64,000 nucleotides of DNA from Azospirillum brasilense (GCF_008365405.1 NZ_QOKV01000016.1:62001-126000); one strand, 5' to 3'; positions 17,103 through 25,084 are shown, counted from the first letter of the stretch. Notes: generated by a model not told the origin, from the letters alone. Numbers and translations: made by a program.

Positions 17103-17118
17103 AGCAAGCGGCGTGCCA
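17103..17118 (-). promoter_or_regulatory. Sigma-54 promoter of the iscA-nifUSVPW operon
   Basis: Minus-strand TGGCACGCCGCTTGCT, a perfect -24/-12 match 57 bp upstream of the first start codon and identical to the fixA promoter. Confidence 0.93.
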
Positions 17119-17123
17119 AATTC

Positions 17124-17136
17124 TAAGTCTTTGATT
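17124..17136 (-). promoter_or_regulatory. IHF-binding site
   Basis: Minus-strand AATCAAAGACTTA fits the IHF consensus WATCAANNNNTTR exactly. It lies between the sigma-54 promoter and the NifA site, where a DNA bend would be needed. Confidence 0.6.
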
Positions 17137-17195
17137 TTGATAAATTGTCAGGTGGGGCGGCTGGTGTTTTCCCGACAATTGTCGGGTCGGAGGCA

Positions 17196-17211
17196 TGTCG
17201 GCTTTGCGACA
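17196..17211 (-). promoter_or_regulatory. NifA upstream activator site of the iscA-nifU operon
   Basis: TGTCGGCTTTGCGACA fits TGT-N10-ACA, 78 bp upstream of the -24 element. It also lies 117 bp upstream of the divergent gene at 17328, but no sigma-54 element faces that gene. Confidence 0.85.
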
Positions 17212-17327
17212 TCCTGCGACGAAAGGACGCACAATTTATTTATGGGCTTTTGCGAAGCCCGCTTGCGGCCCATACAGAATTGTCGGTCGGGCGCACAGTG
17301 TCGGATAACAACGGAAGGGAAAGGGTG

Positions 17328-17825
17328 ATGGAGCGGCCGGTCGAACTGCGGATGTCCAACGGGCGCATGGCCTTCGGCGAGGTGCCCGAGCACATCGACG
17401 AAAAGCTGCAGGAGGCGGTGAAGGCCCGTCCCGACGCCGCGGCCTGCGAGGCCCTGCTGTGGGAGGCCCACCGGATGGGGCCGCGCGTCCTGCCGGTCTT
17501 CTACGCACTCTACAAATTCTACTTCAACCGCAAGCGCTTCGCGGACGCGAAGCGGGTGGCGATGATCGGGCTGGACGCGGCGGCGCGCGAGGGAGTCTAC
17601 GCCGGCGACTGGCAGAGCCTGCGCGTGGACAGCACGGATTGGACGAAGGAGGGGCCGCCGCGCTTCACCCTCTTCACCCTGAAGGCGCTGGCCTTCATCG
17701 GCCTGCGCAGCGGGCGGGTGGAGGAGGCGAGGGCGATCCTCGCCAAGCTGACGGAAATCGATCCGCAGGACCGGGTCGGCTACGGCGTCATCGCCGCGCT
17801 GGCGAAAGGTCTGGGGGAGGAGTGA
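17328..17825 (+). CDS. Nif-linked helical-repeat (TPR-like) protein
   Basis: 165-aa, all-helical, soluble protein of unknown biochemical role, without cysteine motif or signal peptide. Segments such as YALYKFYFNRKRFADAKRVA and TLKALAFIGLRSGRVEEARA look like tetratricopeptide helices. It is clearly related to the protein at 42447-43013: both have a YKF-(Y/H)F motif, a DW or TDW motif, a stretch matching A-x-G-Y/F-L/I-x-LR-x-GR, and a final (I/L)DP(Q/K)DR. The start is ATG 17328, preceded by GGAAGGGAAAGGG. It is divergent from the iscA-nifU operon and convergent with nifQ, so a nif role is inferred from context only. Confidence 0.75.
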   Translation: MERPVELRMSNGRMAFGEVPEHIDEKLQEAVKARPDAAACEALLWEAHRMGPRVLPVFYALYKFYFNRKRFADAKRVAMIGLDAAAREGVYAGDWQSLRVDSTDWTKEGPPRFTLFTLKALAFIGLRSGRVEEARAILAKLTEIDPQDRVGYGVIAALAKGLGEE

Positions 17826-17858
17826 CTTGGGAAGGGGGTGATTGACGGTTTGGTTTCG

Positions 17859-18449
17859 TCAGTCACCCGACCCGAAGCACACGGCCTCCGCGCCGCAATC
17901 GCGGCAGACCGGGGCGCCGCAGGGGATCAGCCCATCCCGCGCGCAGAGGAAGCGGTAGAGAAAAGCCTTCCAGCGGGTGCCGGTGGCGTTGAGCCGGGCC
18001 AGCGGTTCGAAATGGCGCTCCATCAGCGCCGCGAGATGGCTCGGGCCAGCCAGTCCCAAATTCCGCCACAGCTCGCCCTCGTCGAGCATGGCCCGCGCGA
18101 CGATCATGGCGAGCCATTCCTCCTCTTCGATGCCCAGCGAGCGGTGGGCGAGCAGGAGGGCGGCAATGTCGTCCACCTCGCTGCGAAGCAGCGGGGGCAG
18201 GGGGGTGGGAGAGCTGTCGGGAACCGGCAGGCCGGCCGCGAAGGCGCCGGGGAAATAGCGGTCGAGAAGCTGGCCGAGCGCCCGGTCGCCCAATCCCAAC
18301 GCGCCCGGACCCGCCGGCCAGCGGCGGGACAAGATGCAGGCGAACAGATGCGCGTCGAAGACGTTGCAGCGTCCCTGGCGGTCGGTCAGCCAGCGATACA
18401 GCCGCGTTGTGTCGCCCACCCCCGGCGGGGCGGCGTGCAGGATGCCCAT
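17859..18449 (-). CDS. nifQ: Molybdenum-supply protein NifQ
   Basis: 196-aa protein identified by the C-terminal C-X4-C-X2-C-X5-C motif (CGAPVCRDCGAEAVC), which in NifQ binds a [Mo-Fe-S] cluster used to feed molybdenum to NifEN/NifH. The preceding region contains the family pattern LxRFLCARDGL. It is the last gene of the nifE operon, 66 bp after fdxB. A weak hairpin overlaps the stop codon and faces the convergent plus-strand gene. Confidence 0.92.
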   Translation of the reverse strand: MGILHAAPPGVGDTTRLYRWLTDRQGRCNVFDAHLFACILSRRWPAGPGALGLGDRALGQLLDRYFPGAFAAGLPVPDSSPTPLPPLLRSEVDDIAALLLAHRSLGIEEEEWLAMIVARAMLDEGELWRNLGLAGPSHLAALMERHFEPLARLNATGTRWKAFLYRFLCARDGLIPCGAPVCRDCGAEAVCFGSGD

Positions 18450-18515
18450 GGCTCCGTTCTCCGGGGGGGCGGCCGTCAGGCCGCTTCAGACAGGTTCAGG
18501 TAAGGTGGGCGGCCC

Positions 18516-18809
18516 TCAGGCCGCCTGGGGCAAGTGGGTGATGCAGTTCTTGGAGCAGACCTTGCCGCAGCTCTCGCAGCCGATGCAGTTGCCGGCGTTC
18601 TTGACGCTCATGACCTTCTTCTCGGCCTCGTCGTCGAAGGCGTCGACGATGTCGCCGTCCTCGGTGATGCCGATCAGTTCCAGCACGTCGCGGCCGCAGA
18701 CTTTGAAGCAGCGGCCGCAGCCGATGCACATCTTCTGGTCGACGCTTTCCACGAATTTCGGCGTCCAGGCGGCGCCGCCGCGGGTGGTGCCGGTCACGAA
18801 CTCAGCCAT
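18516..18809 (-). CDS. fdxB: Nif-specific ferredoxin III (FdxB type)
   Basis: 97-aa ferredoxin with two cysteine groups, CIGCGRCFKVCGRDV (about residues 28-38) and CIGCESCGKVCSKNC (about 76-90), and a 40-residue spacer between them. This arrangement and the WTPKFV segment near the N-terminus are those of the nif-specific ferredoxin III family, likely an electron donor during FeMo-co synthesis. GAGGAGCAGACG precedes the start. A palindromic repeat separates it from the DUF683 gene upstream. Confidence 0.9.
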   Translation of the reverse strand: MAEFVTGTTRGGAAWTPKFVESVDQKMCIGCGRCFKVCGRDVLELIGITEDGDIVDAFDDEAEKKVMSVKNAGNCIGCESCGKVCSKNCITHLPQAA

Positions 18810-18869
18810 CGTCTGCTCCTCAATCGGGCTTGGTGTGGGGTTGTTTGTCGGGTTGCGGGCGCTGCCGTT

Positions 18870-18973
18870 GCCCCCTCCCTAACCCTCCCCCGCCTTTGGC
18901 GGTGGAGGGGACTGCCGCCGCTTCGCGGAAGGCACCCTCTCCCGCGTGAGCGGGGGAGGGTCGGGGAGGGGGC
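18870..18973. repeat. GC-rich palindromic repeat (type A) between fdxB and the DUF683 gene
   Basis: Outer arms 18870-18893 and 18950-18973 are complementary over 24 bp with two mismatches. The left arm is the same as the left arm of the nifV-nifS element at 14278. The inner part differs slightly. Confidence 0.85.
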
Positions 18974-18983
18974 GGGAGGATGC

Positions 18984-19190
18984 TCAGGCGGTCGCCGTCT
19001 CCAGCGCCTTCAACTCGGCGCGCTTCTCGGTCAGGGTCTTGTAGGCGTCGTAGGTCTCCTGGGCGACCTGGAGGATGGACTGCCAGTTCTGCGGCAATTC
19101 CTCGGACAGGTCGTGCAGGTCCATCTTCTTCTGGGTCGCGCGGGCGTTTAGCTTCTTGACCTCGTCCTTCAGGGCGTCGATGTCGGACAT
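18984..19190 (-). CDS. Small nif-associated DUF683 (CCE_0567-type) protein
   Basis: 68-aa helical hairpin protein (MSDIDALKDEVKKLNARATQ start), matching the small family that follows nifX and the DUF269 gene in diazotrophs. Members are described as metal-binding helical hairpins. The sequence has the typical KMDLHDLSEELP and WQ motifs. AGGA precedes the start, and it lies 10 bp after the DUF269 gene, supporting joint function in FeMo-co synthesis. Confidence 0.85.
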   Translation of the reverse strand: MSDIDALKDEVKKLNARATQKKMDLHDLSEELPQNWQSILQVAQETYDAYKTLTEKRAELKALETATA

Positions 19191-19200
19191 GGCGGAATCC

Positions 19201-19665
19201 TCACAGATCGGCGACGTCGGGATACTTGCGGATCAGCGCCACGGCCTCGTCCACGACCTTCGCGCCGTCGGCGGCCAGCTTCTCCAGCGACGGGAAGCCG
19301 AAGCGGTGGACGTCGCGCAGATGCTTCGACACCACGACCAGCCGGCCCGTGGTCAGCACCATGCGGCCGAAGCCCTCATGGCTCATCTTCATGATGGGGG
19401 AGGCGATGTGGCCGGTCTGCTTCTCGACCGTGATGCCGACGGCCTTGTAGAACAGCTCCAGCCGCCACAGCGTGTCGGGGTCCGGGTCGCCCATGATCGG
19501 GATGGCGGCGCGGGCTTCCTTGTCGAGGATGAAGGGCGCGAGGATCGTCTCGTCGCTCTTGCCTTCCCAGGCGCCATAGCTGTCTTCGGCGCGGAACAGC
19601 ATGACCAGGGTCTTCAGAAAGGCCTCGGCGAGATCGCTCCCGGCGGCCACGGTGGTGTCGGTCAT
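19201..19665 (-). CDS. NifX-associated nitrogen fixation protein (DUF269)
   Basis: 154-aa soluble protein recognised from the family segments FLKTLVMLFRAEDSYGAWEGK and GRLVVVSKHLRDVHRFGFPS. The family is found almost only directly after nifX; its biochemical role is not established. It starts 4 bp after the nifX stop with GAGGAGG upstream, so it should be made together with NifX. Confidence 0.9.
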   Translation of the reverse strand: MTDTTVAAGSDLAEAFLKTLVMLFRAEDSYGAWEGKSDETILAPFILDKEARAAIPIMGDPDPDTLWRLELFYKAVGITVEKQTGHIASPIMKMSHEGFGRMVLTTGRLVVVSKHLRDVHRFGFPSLEKLAADGAKVVDEAVALIRKYPDVADL

Positions 19666-19669
19666 GCTC

Positions 19670-20071
19670 TCAATCCTCCTCGTCGAAGGCCAGCTCCTGC
19701 GGCTGGCCGGCGTTCAGGGCCTTGCGCAGCCAGGGCGGCGGGTTGCCGTTGATGGTTTCGACCAGACGGTCGAGCAGGGCGGTGATGGTGTCCGTGGCCT
19801 CCACCTTCACGGGGTGGATCTTCTTCGCCACCACGCGGGCGGCGGCGGAGGCGCCGATGGCCGACAGGTAGACGATGGCGCAGTCGGCCAGCGCGTCGAG
19901 CTTCGGGATCAGCTTGTCCTCATTCCCGTCCTCGAACATCGAACCGCCGAACTGGCAGGTCTCGACCATCGTGTAGCCGGCCTTGTCCACCTCATAGACC
20001 ACGATGTTCTTGGCCCACCCGAAATGCGCATCGACGTGCTGCATGTCCTGGGTGCAGAAAGCGACCTTCAT
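19670..20071 (-). CDS. nifX: FeMo-co precursor carrier NifX
   Basis: 133-aa protein with the NifB/NifX/NifY cofactor-binding fold; the characteristic VDAHFGWAKNIVVYEV motif lies at residues about 12-27. NifX shuttles NifB-co and a later precursor between NifB, NifEN and NifH. The ATG at 20071 is chosen because AAAGGAGGTTCC stands directly before it; an upstream in-frame start at 20140 would extend back into nifN. It lies 47 bp after nifN. Confidence 0.93.
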   Translation of the reverse strand: MKVAFCTQDMQHVDAHFGWAKNIVVYEVDKAGYTMVETCQFGGSMFEDGNEDKLIPKLDALADCAIVYLSAIGASAAARVVAKKIHPVKVEATDTITALLDRLVETINGNPPPWLRKALNAGQPQELAFDEED

Positions 20072-20118
20072 GGAACCTCCTTTGCGGGGCCGGCCCTCCT
20101 CGGCCTGGCCCACCACAC

Positions 20119-21531
20119 TCAGCCGGCGCTGCATCCGCATGATCCGCTCCCGCAGTGCTGGCCGTGTTCATGCCCGTCCCCATGAGGATGGCCGTGAGGA
20201 TGACCGTGAGCATGGCCGTGCTCGTCGTGGTCCATCTCGCGGGACAGGAACAGGTTGCCGATCTCGAACAGAAGCTCGCGGGTGCCGCGGTAGCCGACAT
20301 GGACCTTCAGCCCGGCGCCCAGCCGGTCGAACATGGGAAGCCCCATGCGGTGCAGCGGCACGCCGATGCGCGCCGCCCCCTGCCGCCCGTGCGAGTTCGA
20401 CACGATCAGGTCGGCGTCGCGGGCCAGCGTCTCCACGTCGGAATGGTCGCCGACCATGACGGTCGCGGCCTTCAGCTTCTCCAGCACGGCGGTCTGGGTG
20501 GGGGAGACGGCGGCGATCACCTCCGCCCCCATGTCCGCCAGGAAGCTGGTGACGGCGTAGAGCAGGTCCGGCTCCAGCGCCACGGCGATCCGCTTGCGGC
20601 TGTAGAAGAAGTGCCCGTCCAGCATGCCATCCACCAGCGTCTCGCGCTGGCGCCGCAGCTTCGCCGGCACGGGGCGGCCCGACAGCTCCGACAGGGTGCG
20701 GACGAGGCGGTCCGACGCCTCCAGCCCGGTCAGCCGGTCGAAGAAGACGCTGCGCACATCGGTCTTCAGCTCCAGCGCGGCGGCGGCGACGCGCATGTGC
20801 TCGCCGACCACCAGCGTGAGTTCCGACGCGCCCATGGACGCGATCTGTTCCACCGTCACGCCGCCCAGCGAGGTCGCCGTGAAGTCGTCGGGCTGGCGGC
20901 CCGACATGGACAGCGACAGGTCGGGCAGGAAGATCGGCGACAGGCCGAAGCTTTCGATGATGTCGCGCAACTCCTCGACGTCGCCCGGCGACAGGTGGCA
21001 GCCGGCCAGCACATTGATCTGGCCCTTCACGGTCGTTTCCGACGGCTGGACCACCTCCTCGACGATGCCGGTCACCGCGGCGGAGAAGCCGTCCTCGAAC
21101 CCGCCGGAGAAGTCCGGGGTGTTGGCGAAGACCAGCTTCAGCCCGGCCAGGGCGGGGTTGCGCTGGCGGAACAGCGAATACTGGCCGGCCATGTCCTCGC
21201 CCTTGGTCTCGGTCACGCCGGTGGTGGCGACGCCGATCAGCGCGGGCGCGTTGCGCTCGTGGATGGTGCGGACGGCCTGCTCCAGATTCTCGTAGCCGCC
21301 GAGGATGGTGGAGACCTGATCCATCGCCGTGGTCTGGAGCGGGATGGCCTCGCGGAAATGGCGGACCAGCAGGACCAGCCCGAAGGCGGTGCAACCCTGG
21401 CTGCCGTGGAACAGCGGCATGCAGCGGTCCACGCCGAGGAAGGCGAGCGCCGCGCCCAGCGGCTGGCTCATCTTCAGCGGGTTGGTGGAGGCCGCCTTGG
21501 CGGAGTGGGGGAAGCGCTGGATGGTGCCCAT
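20119..21531 (-). CDS. nifN: FeMo-co scaffold subunit NifN with His-rich tail
   Basis: 470-aa beta-type subunit of the NifEN scaffold on which the FeMo-co precursor is matured. The N-terminal segment MSQPLGAALAFLGVDRCMPL and FHGSQGCTAFG (cluster Cys, residue 47 region) are typical, and VATTGVTETKGEDM follows. Unlike ordinary NifN, the last 38 residues contain 11 histidines and three cysteines in HG/PHG repeats, a likely Ni/Zn/Mo-binding tail whose role is unknown. It starts 5 bp after nifE. Confidence 0.94.
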   Translation of the reverse strand: MGTIQRFPHSAKAASTNPLKMSQPLGAALAFLGVDRCMPLFHGSQGCTAFGLVLLVRHFREAIPLQTTAMDQVSTILGGYENLEQAVRTIHERNAPALIGVATTGVTETKGEDMAGQYSLFRQRNPALAGLKLVFANTPDFSGGFEDGFSAAVTGIVEEVVQPSETTVKGQINVLAGCHLSPGDVEELRDIIESFGLSPIFLPDLSLSMSGRQPDDFTATSLGGVTVEQIASMGASELTLVVGEHMRVAAAALELKTDVRSVFFDRLTGLEASDRLVRTLSELSGRPVPAKLRRQRETLVDGMLDGHFFYSRKRIAVALEPDLLYAVTSFLADMGAEVIAAVSPTQTAVLEKLKAATVMVGDHSDVETLARDADLIVSNSHGRQGAARIGVPLHRMGLPMFDRLGAGLKVHVGYRGTRELLFEIGNLFLSREMDHDEHGHAHGHPHGHPHGDGHEHGQHCGSGSCGCSAG

Positions 21532-21536
21532 GGCGG

Positions 21537-22952
21537 TTACGCTCCCACCGGCCTGGAGTCCGGTTTGGCATCCGGTTTCACGTCCCAGGGGGCGGCCAGA
21601 CGCACCTGCCGCCAGATCGGGTTGGACAGGGTCTTGTCGATTTCCTCACACAGGTTGACGATGCCGTCATAGCCCGCGTAGGGGGTGTGGCGCTCCTGGT
21701 TCAGGTCGAGCCACGGCACCTTGGCCTTCAGCGCGATGAACTGCGACCGGCCGCCGGACATCATGATGTCGGCCTCGCTGTCGCGCAGCATCTTGTAGAT
21801 GTCGCGGGGCTTCAGGTCGTCCCACTGGTGGAACTCCTCGCCCTTCATCTTCTTGATGCGCTCCTTGTCCTCCTTGGTCGACTTCTTGGTGGAGGTGCCG
21901 ACGATGGTCAGCCCGGCGCCTTCCAGCGCGGTGACCATCGACCAGCTCTTCACACCGCCGGTGAACAGCAGGACGCGCTTGCCGTCGAAGCGCGGCCGGT
22001 AAGGCTCCAGGCGCCGCCAGACGCGGCTTTCCTCGCGGGCGATGACGCCCTCGGTGCGGTCGATGATCGCCTTGTCGGCGCCGCGCTCCACCAGCATGCG
22101 GGCCATGGTGCGCAGCGTGTCCGACATGTCCGACACGCCGTAGAAGGAGCCTTCGAAATAGGGGATGCCCCAGCGCTCCTGCATCTTGCGCCCGACATTC
22201 ACCAGCGCCTGCGAGCAGACCACCATGGTCAGCCGCGCCCGGTGGGCCTGCGCCACCTCGTTGTAGCGCCCGTCGCCGGAGATGCAGGACAGGATGCGGA
22301 TGCCGATCTCGTCGAGCAGCGGCTTCACCAGCCACAGCTCGCCGGCCAGATTGTATTCACCGACGATGCAGATGTCGGTCGGGGTCGTGACCTCCGGCTC
22401 CACCGTGCCGATCACGTGGTCGAGCAGCGTCTCGCCGGCCAGCTTGTTGCCCAGGTTCTTCGATCCGACGAAGCCCGGCGCCATCACCGGGATCACCGGC
22501 TTGCCCAACTTCTTCGCGGCGAATTTGCAGACCGCCTCGATGTCGTCGCCGATCATGGCGGGGACGCAGGTCTGGTAGACGAAGACGGCCGGCGGGTCGT
22601 ACTGCTGCACGATCTCCTTGATCGCCCGGTAGAGCTTCTTCTCACCGCCGTGGATGATGTCGAGTTCCGACATGTCGGTGGTGAAGCCGGTGCGGTAGAG
22701 CTGCGAGCCCGACGACTTGGTGCCGCGGTTGTCCCAGGAGTTGCCGAGGCAGGCGATCGGCCCGTGCACGAGGTGAGCGGCGTCGGCGATCGGCTGGAGC
22801 GCGATCATCGCGCCGTCATAGGCGCAGCCCCCGGCGGCAGCCCCCGGCTTCAAAGCCTTGGAGCACCCCTTCTTCCGCTCCTTCTCCGACTTGGCTTGGT
22901 TGGTGGAGCAACCCGGCTCGTTGAAGACGTCCTGGAGCTTTTCCTGGAGCAT
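21537..22952 (-). CDS. nifE: FeMo-co scaffold subunit NifE
   Basis: 471-aa alpha-type NifEN subunit. Cluster cysteines are visible in GGCAYDGAM (about residue 43), GPIACLGNSWDN (about 68) and VYQTCVPAMIGDDIEAV (about 129). The C-terminal half has the cofactor-region motif SGGRSQFIALKAKVPWLDLNQERHTPYAGYDG. GGGAGAAGG precedes the ATG at 22952. It is the first gene of nifE-N-X-DUF269-DUF683-fdxB-nifQ, behind a sigma-54 promoter and two NifA sites. Confidence 0.96.
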   Translation of the reverse strand: MLQEKLQDVFNEPGCSTNQAKSEKERKKGCSKALKPGAAAGGCAYDGAMIALQPIADAAHLVHGPIACLGNSWDNRGTKSSGSQLYRTGFTTDMSELDIIHGGEKKLYRAIKEIVQQYDPPAVFVYQTCVPAMIGDDIEAVCKFAAKKLGKPVIPVMAPGFVGSKNLGNKLAGETLLDHVIGTVEPEVTTPTDICIVGEYNLAGELWLVKPLLDEIGIRILSCISGDGRYNEVAQAHRARLTMVVCSQALVNVGRKMQERWGIPYFEGSFYGVSDMSDTLRTMARMLVERGADKAIIDRTEGVIAREESRVWRRLEPYRPRFDGKRVLLFTGGVKSWSMVTALEGAGLTIVGTSTKKSTKEDKERIKKMKGEEFHQWDDLKPRDIYKMLRDSEADIMMSGGRSQFIALKAKVPWLDLNQERHTPYAGYDGIVNLCEEIDKTLSNPIWRQVRLAAPWDVKPDAKPDSRPVGA

Positions 22953-23015
22953 GACCTTCTCCCGCCATTGGCCGACATCGGCGCCCGTGGGTCAGTCGCC
23001 TGTGGGTCGGACATA

Positions 23016-23031
23016 TGCAGGAGGTGTGCCA
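23016..23031 (-). promoter_or_regulatory. Sigma-54 promoter of the nifE operon
   Basis: Minus-strand TGGCACACCTCCTGCA keeps the -24 TGGCAC and the -12 GC with N5 spacing; one base differs from TTGC. It is 64 bp upstream of the nifE ATG. Confidence 0.85.
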
Positions 23032-23048
23032 AAGAGTGAATTGTTTAC

Positions 23049-23061
23049 ATTCAATAAGTTA
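23049..23061 (+). promoter_or_regulatory. IHF-like site in the nifE promoter
   Basis: ATTCAATAAGTTA fits the IHF consensus with one mismatch and lies in an A+T-rich stretch between the promoter and the NifA sites. Confidence 0.45.
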
Positions 23062-23076
23062 GGGAGAGTGGCCTCG

Positions 23077-23119
23077 TGTGCGATACCCGACAATCGCGGA
23101 CTTTGTCGGGTATCGCACA
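23077..23119. promoter_or_regulatory. Mirror-image pair of NifA sites upstream of nifE
   Basis: TGT-N10-ACA at 23077-23092 (TGTGCGATACCCGACA) and at 23104-23119 (TGTCGGGTATCGCACA). The two 16-mers are exact reverse complements, separated by 11 bp, so the DNA can also form a perfect 16-bp hairpin. They lie 46-88 bp upstream of the -24 element. Confidence 0.88.
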
Positions 23120-23157
23120 GCGGAGAGCGAGGGCAGGGCCGTGTACGGCGCGCGCCT

Positions 23158-24645
23158 TCAACGGGCCAAAACCTTGGCGGCTTCCTTGGTTTCCGAAACC
23201 GCCGCCGCGATCTGGGTGATCGCTGAGTTGATGGCGCCGATGTTGTGGTCGACGGCGCTGACCGAGACCGACGCGTTCTGCATGTTGGTGGACATGTCGC
23301 CGGTCACCGCGCTCTGCTCCTCCACCGCCCCGGCGGAGACGGTGACGAACTCCATCAGGTTGCTGGTGGCCTGACGGATGTTGCCCAGCGACGCGACGAC
23401 GTCGGACGAGACGGCCTGCATGCCTTCGATCTCCTTGGAGATCTGGGCGGTCGCGTTGGCCGACTGGTTGGCGAGATTCTTGACCTCGTTGGCGACGACC
23501 GCGAACCCGCGCCCGGCCTCGCCGGCCCGGGCGGCCTCGATGGTGGCGTTGAGCGCCAGAAGGTTGATCTGGCTGGCGATCGAACTGATCAGATCGACGA
23601 TGCCGCCCATCGCCTTGGCGACCTCCGTCAGGCGCGCCGCTGCCCGGTCGGCGTTCCCCGTCTCGTCCATCGCGGTGCTCGCCGCCTGACGGGAGCGGAT
23701 CATGCTGTCGGCGATTTCCCGGGCCGACGCCGCCAGTTCCTCCGCGCTGGCGGCGACGGTCTGGACGGTGCCTTGCGTCGCGCCGGACCGCTGGGCGGCG
23801 TCCTCGGCCTGCCGGCCGGCGGCGGAGAGCGCGGTGTCGATCTCGGTGAAATTGTTGTCGATCAGCGCCTTCAACTGGTCCAGCAGTTCCACCTGGCGGG
23901 TGATGTCGGTGGCGAACTTGACGATCTTGGACAGTCGGTTGCTGGTGTCGAACACCGGGTTGTAGGAGGCCTGAATCCACACCACGCGGCCGCCCTTGCC
24001 GATCCGCTTGTACTGGGCGGCCTGGAAGCGGCCCTGCCGCAGGCTTTCCCAGAAGGCGCGATAGTCCGCGCCGCCGTGCTCGGCCGGATCGACGAAGGTG
24101 CTGTGGTGGCGCCCGGCGATCTCCGGCAACGTGTAGCCGAGCAGGGAAAGGAAATTCTCGTTGGCGGTGATGACGGTGCCGTCGGGAGTGAATTCGATCA
24201 CCGCCTGGGACTTGGAGATGGCCTCCGCCTTGCCGCGCAGATCGATGTGTTCCAGATGGCGCTTGGTGACGTCCGTGCAGACCTTGACCACCTTGTACGT
24301 GACGCCCTGACGGTTCTTGATCGGGTTGTAGGACGCCTCGATCCAGACCTCCCGCCCACCCTTGCCGATCCGCTTGTACAGTGAGGATTGGAACTCGCCG
24401 CGGCGCAGGCGCTCCCAGAAATCCTTGTAATCCGGGCTGTTGTGGAGATTCGGATCGACGAATATCCGGTGATGCTTCCCTTTGATCTCCTCAAGGCCGT
24501 ATCCCATGCATCGGAGAAATTGATCATTCGCCGACAATATGTTGCCAGATGTGTCAAAGGTGATTATGCCATTAGATTTGTCTAATGCGTTGGTTATTTC
24601 CATCGCTTCCGTGTCTGCCGACCTTAGAAAGGTTTTAAAGGGCAT
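23158..24645 (-). CDS. Soluble dual-PAS chemoreceptor, AerC-like
   Basis: 495-aa methyl-accepting chemotaxis protein with no membrane helix. Two PAS domains (about residues 20-135 and 140-255) share the repeated core KRIGKGGREVWIEASYNP / KRIGKGGRVVWIQASYNP, suggesting internal duplication. The MCP signalling domain with NLLALNATIEAARAGEAGRG fills the rest. This layout resembles AerC, a cytosolic FAD-PAS receptor described in Azospirillum brasilense and linked to aerotaxis during nitrogen fixation. AAGGA precedes ATG 24645. It lies directly upstream of the nifE promoter. No NifA or sigma-54 site was found in front of it. Confidence 0.85.
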   Translation of the reverse strand: MPFKTFLRSADTEAMEITNALDKSNGIITFDTSGNILSANDQFLRCMGYGLEEIKGKHHRIFVDPNLHNSPDYKDFWERLRRGEFQSSLYKRIGKGGREVWIEASYNPIKNRQGVTYKVVKVCTDVTKRHLEHIDLRGKAEAISKSQAVIEFTPDGTVITANENFLSLLGYTLPEIAGRHHSTFVDPAEHGGADYRAFWESLRQGRFQAAQYKRIGKGGRVVWIQASYNPVFDTSNRLSKIVKFATDITRQVELLDQLKALIDNNFTEIDTALSAAGRQAEDAAQRSGATQGTVQTVAASAEELAASAREIADSMIRSRQAASTAMDETGNADRAAARLTEVAKAMGGIVDLISSIASQINLLALNATIEAARAGEAGRGFAVVANEVKNLANQSANATAQISKEIEGMQAVSSDVVASLGNIRQATSNLMEFVTVSAGAVEEQSAVTGDMSTNMQNASVSVSAVDHNIGAINSAITQIAAAVSETKEAAKVLAR

Positions 24646-25084
24646 GTTGATTGTCCTTATGGCGCAAGAAGGGAATGATGATTTGAGGTTATCGCCAATT
24701 TATATAAAAAACAATTAATTGGCGTTTATGGGGTGCCGGGGAGTGCCGTATCGTTTTGGCAATCAATGTAATCGCCAAGATAGACAGTTTTGTTGATAGG
24801 TAATCGGATGCAATTTTTTGTTGATGTTGTGGGCATTCTGCCGGTGGTGGTCGCTAACGGCCCAAAGGCTTCGATGGCTCTTCTCTTCAACCGATGGGCA
24901 TCGCGTGCGTTCGCGCAAAAGCAATACGGCCCGTCGCCGGTCGAATCCTTTCCATGGAAAGCTGTGAGAATGGCGCGCCTGCAAAGAGCGCGGGCCGAAA
25001 CGGTCAATGGATTCCACCGGAAGTAACGCCTGTGCGGAACCGCGTCCCTGCGGTGGCAAGAAGCGCGGCTCCGCTGGGCCACGG
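24646..25084. other. Gene-free, locally A+T-rich interval
   Basis: About 440 bp upstream of the AerC-like gene with no convincing coding frame. Positions 24660-24830 are markedly poorer in G+C than the surroundings. An inverted repeat CGCCAATT / AATTGGCG (24693-24700 and 24717-24724, 16-nt A+T-rich spacer) lies 48-79 bp upstream of the chemoreceptor start and could be a regulator site or part of its promoter. Confidence 0.45.

Noticed and set aside
17212..17327. A sigma-54 promoter facing the 17328 gene
   Set aside because: The GGGCTT-TTGCG-AAGCCC hairpin at 17244-17260 mimics parts of the motif, but no TGGCAC-N5-TTGC match exists on the plus strand.
24646..25084. NifA site before the AerC-like gene
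   Set aside because: TGT and ACA occur (for example near 24768) but at a spacing of 14, not 10.
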